Source of the DNA: Zeugodacus cucurbitae | Taxonomy: Eukaryota > Arthropoda > Insecta > Diptera > Tephritidae | Reading direction: 5' to 3' | DNA length: 64,000 nucleotides | Assembly (NCBI RefSeq): GCF_028554725.1 | Contig: NC_071671.1 | Coordinates: forward strand, 62,855,001-62,919,000 | Shown: piece after piece, positions 60,686 through 64,000 of the stretch | How positions within the stretch are numbered: the stretch's first letter is position 1 | Layout of the letters: every line of letters begins with the position of its first letter | Translations under genes and position numbers: made by a program | The notes under the pieces: model-generated | What the model saw: only the letters and a program-made list of their open reading frames with translations | The model's database searches: none | Told to the model about the DNA's origin: nothing

Positions 60686-60776
60686 AATTATTTTTCTTAA
60701 TAATAACTCGTTTACAGAATCAAAAATTTAAAGTTATAAATAGTGTTTCGAGCCAAATTTTAAATTAATTATGAAA
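60686..60776. repeat. Right arm of the ~90-bp direct duplication
   Basis: Same-orientation copy of 59361-59453; similarity begins right after the family A end and stops at TTATGAAA. Confidence 0.9.
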
Positions 60777-60845
60777 ATAAATTATTACATTTTATTATTA
60801 TATTTTTTGACAAACACAGAAGCTGTTAGCTTCGGAAATATTTTA

Positions 60846-61100
60846 TTAGGTCTACAACTTTACTTCCGCCGTTTTCCAATAAATGTCTCTAGAGTCAAGC
60901 ACTGGTCGATTAAATCAATTTTTGTTTTATATCGATCTTGGACATTTCTGTAAAATTAAATTTTCTTTTCTTTTTTAATTCCAAGTAAAGTGCGGCTGAG
61001 GCTCATCGCATGCTTTCGGATACGTACGGTGAAACTGTCCTAAGTGAAAAAAAGCCTTAAATTTACAAAAAAATCGGCGGAAGCAAAGTTGTAGACTTAA
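60846..61100 (+). mobile_element. Deleted mariner element, second copy (255 bp)
   Basis: TIRs TTAGGTCTACAACTTTAC and the inverse TTAAGTCTACAACTTTGC lie between TA dinucleotides. The interior keeps TTTCCAATAAATGTCTCTA, a stop-containing FFNSK-SAAEAH-like piece, and then a stretch corresponding to the next part of mariner (DTYGETVLSE) that copy 1 at 38240 lacks. It lacks the start-codon segment that copy 1 has. The two copies therefore come from different internal deletions of the same mariner family. Confidence 0.8.
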
Positions 61101-62399
61101 TATTAAACTAATTATATTGACTTTAAGTTCTGCAAACCCAAATTCTGTGAGTGGAAAAGTTGGTAAAATAATTTGTGTCTGTTGGATTTACTTATATTAC
61201 CATCATATGATGGTTTCTATTACAAACTAGAGGGGTGTTCAGTTCAAGATTTTGTGAAATGTCAAATTGTAAATCTGAAAATCTGCTAAGTAAAACAAGG
61301 ATATGTTCTCTTAGGAATTTAAAAGTGCACTCTCATAATATCTTATACTCGTCATCACTGTATGAAATGATAAAATCATACTGTTGAGCGTTGTTTCAGA
61401 AAATCAATCATGATTCATATCTTTGCGAGCTCTAACCTTGAATATTTGGTTTCAAAATTATATCAACTTTAAAGGATTTGTGTAGGTTGAATTGGTTAGT
61501 TTAACGTAATTAAATTGATCACTGCCGCCGTTCTCATACTCACCACATAATTATTAACAATCTAATAAAGTAAAGCAGTAATCGCAGACAATTTAATTAA
61601 CTTAAGAGGCAAACATACAACGGTACTGATATGCCATATACATATGTATTTAAAATACGTAATTTTATATAACTCTAATGGAAGTGGGTAGTTAGTACTA
61701 TTAGGGTGGCACAAACAGTGCTGACATATTTATTTTTTCTTTTTGCAATCGGACAGTGAAGGTAAAGCTTTTTTCTTTTGTGTTGAAAGAGTGATGCCAC
61801 AGGTTTTGTCGAACTTACCTAGATATATTCGAAAAAAAAATTCTCTACATTTCGTACATTACTTAATACCAAAAAAATCGTATTCTTTTAGCAAAAATCA
61901 CAATAAAAATGGTCACCTTAATATACAATATATTTGCAGCCTTTTGAGTGGTATAACTCGTGTTTTCACTTTGCCGACAGTGACAGTGACAGCAGCAATG
62001 ACATTGCGATGTCTTCGGACAGAGTTTTTTTTATATTTTTTAGAATTAAATTTATTAATTAAAAGCAATGAGGAAAAAAACGCCATCAGCGCTGACAATT
62101 GTTTGATCATATGGGAAATTAACAAATATAACTCTAAAGTTATAAAGCTTAAGCGCTTTGACTCATATTTGTATATAAATCCATGAAGTAAGTGTGGGTG
62201 CTTATGCTTTCAAAAACTGAAATTCAATTGTCATTTAAAAACATTTAAAGACCCACTTTAAAATAAAAAAAATATGTTCAAGGAAAATCTTCAATACGAA
62301 CTAGTTGCCACATTTTCTTTTAATATATCTCCGTGAACGCCTAGTTACGCTTTTTGCAACCGTTATAACACATACCTACACCTCGATTTGTGACCAAAT
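61101..62399. other. No gene firmly supported
   Basis: From 61794 an ATG-initiated 130-codon frame runs to 62186. It is unrecognised, and a different plus-strand frame near 61.98 kb reads acidic DSDSDSSND. The region is preceded at 61702 by ATTAGGGTGGC, like the end of the TIR element at 33.8 kb, so decayed mobile DNA is possible. Confidence 0.35.
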
Positions 62400-62960
62400 A
62401 TGTTGACCATTTCACTGTGCCAAGAAGTGACAGTGCAGGAGCAGCCAACGCAACAAACAGCGGTTGTCGTTCGTGGTCGTGGCTTTAGTGATTTATAACA
62501 GCGCAGGCGATTTGCAACACTGCGTAGGTGTTGTTGCATGATGCCATATCAGTGGCAAAAGCCATTAGGTTGACTCTGATTGGGTTTATTTGAGGCGAAA
62601 AAGTCGAAAGGCAAAAAGTCGTTGACGATCACTTAAGCGCCCGCACAGTCACTGCATATAAGTGCATCTGTACATATACAAATTTTATATAATATATATA
62701 TGTTTGCCTCAAATAAACTTCCCGCAGTTAACAGCTTGACATTGCTGTTTGCAACAAACAATCGTATGCGGCAACAGTTGGCCGACAGCCGGCCAAATAA
62801 ATTAATAACAAATAATAAAACTGTCACATGGCCATTGGCCCGCGGACATTTGGAGGCCAAGTGTACAGAAAACTATCTAACGCAATAGTAAAGTAAAAAG
62901 CCGGGTCGATTCGCTGGGATATACATATGTATCTGCATGCGGCAGGCTCTCGTGGAAAAC
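62400..62960. promoter_or_regulatory. GC-richer island, possible regulatory DNA
   Basis: Stands out from AT-rich flanks; contains GGTTGTCGTTCGTGGTCGTGG and a TATATAAG-like CATATAAG near 62656. Frames on both strands overlap and none is recognised. Confidence 0.2.
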
Positions 62961-64000
62961 AGCCAATTAGAGCTTTCACCCAAAATATGAATGGCTTTTC
63001 GCATTTCGCATATTTCGTATAAATTCACGCAAACATACAATTATTAATATGCTCAGTGATTTATTAACATCGGCATCTGATTTTTTTTATTTAGTTATGT
63101 TGACTTGCCTCCCGCAGCTATTGCAAATACTTCATTAATTTCCCACATTTCAAATATGTTGTTGACACTAAAATAAAGCACAGCAATCGTTTTTCGTTTT
63201 ACAAACTTGCTTTTGCATTTCTCCACCTGCCCGGCGCATGTGTGTGGGTGTATGTAACGGACCGCGTTACTTGGGTGTTTCAAACGACAGTAACAGTCTG
63301 CAATAAATGGTATGCGACATTCGCGACTGAAAGTGATTCTATCATTACATAAGGCAATACATATTTTGGAGAAAAAATTTATTATTCATATAAAAATTTT
63401 ATAAATTTACAAAAAAATATAATTTATACAAATATTTTTAATTTTTATTATGTATATATTTTTATAATTTAATTATTTTTTTATAATTAAAATCTTTTTT
63501 TTTGAATAATTTTGTTTTTTATAAATTTCGTTAGTCACAAAAGACAATTGGAAAAAATAATTGTTGTTGTTATTGGAACTTATTATATTTGTTTTTAAAG
63601 GAAGTTTTAATATTTTAGCAAGTTTTTTTAAATAATAAATAAATAGATCTTTGTAAAAGTATATTTTTAGGGAACTAAGCGTATTTCACACATATTTTCG
63701 GCACAAAGCCAATACTTGAAAGAACAATCGATTTTTATTATATTTTTACTATTTATTCTCCAAGCTACAAACTAGAAATCACTCTTGCCAAAGATTTTAA
63801 GCAAATCAGCTATAAGCATCGGCACTTTGTTTAGGTCTTGAGTACGCTGCTATAATTATTTCAAAGTCACGCTAATGTTCCAATTATTTGTATTACCAAA
63901 ATTTACCGTTATAACGATCATTACAAATTTTCGCAAAACATTTCTAATTAGCTTACCAATACTGTATAATACATATCGCTCTGTGTATGTACATATGTGC
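62961..64000. other. No gene seen; AT-rich to window end
   Basis: 63.36-63.62 kb is almost purely A/T. The minus-strand frame at 63095-63283 is not recognised. Confidence 0.45.

Overview
This window looks like non-coding DNA of a higher dipteran, most likely a tephritid fruit fly (Bactrocera/Ceratitis type). The background is strongly AT-rich with A/T homopolymers and CATA/TA microsatellites. It is littered with mariner, Tc1-like, piggyBac-type and RTE-like non-LTR remnants, and candidate exons are tiny and far apart, as in long introns of a large regulated gene. No tRNA, rRNA, CRISPR array or bacterial operon was seen. Many open frames of 60-150 codons exist, but nearly all look like chance frames or transposon debris; the few exons called rest on splice signals plus frame.

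Layout. 0-8 kb: end of an interspersed repeat (family A), a TIR element, a mariner relic, an odd 121-codon frame, a 175-bp tandem repeat, an RTE-like 3' fragment and another mariner relic. 8.1-10.7 kb: a GC-rich, promoter-like block whose strand composition flips near 10.2 kb. 10.7-25 kb: very AT-rich DNA with two candidate non-coding first exons (donors at 12.87 and 24.48 kb), a 540-bp TIR element and a quasi-palindromic minisatellite. 25-30 kb: two family A copies. 30.2-31.2 kb: the best plus-strand gene evidence, a 65-nt non-coding exon followed by a 73-nt exon carrying a start codon and signal peptide and ending at a phase-1 donor. 33.8-36.2 kb: a TIR element, a GC island and tandem repeats. 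38.2-41.4 kb: a deleted mariner derivative and a 2.45-kb 5'-truncated, frameshifted RTE-like retrotransposon. 42.6-48.7 kb: two TTAA-flanked piggyBac-type MITEs, a Tc1-like relic, a short mariner derivative and a long mariner relic. 54.7-57.6 kb: two copies of a TIR repeat (family B) in inverted orientation. 58.2-58.5 kb: the best minus-strand gene evidence, a C-terminal coding exon with stop codon and poly(A) signals. 59.4-61.1 kb: a third family A copy bracketed by a ~90-bp direct duplication, then a second deleted mariner derivative.

The simplest reading is a plus-strand gene for a secreted or membrane protein entering at about 30 kb, whose next exon is far away, and a minus-strand gene ending at about 58 kb, so the two are convergent or nested. 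Neither product is recognised. Family A (four copies) has the architecture described for DINE/Helentron-associated repeats (subterminal inverted repeats, internal GACG/GACA microsatellite, 3' hairpin); this is the most interesting system-level hypothesis, together with the direct duplication around one copy. All calls were made by eye without database searches.
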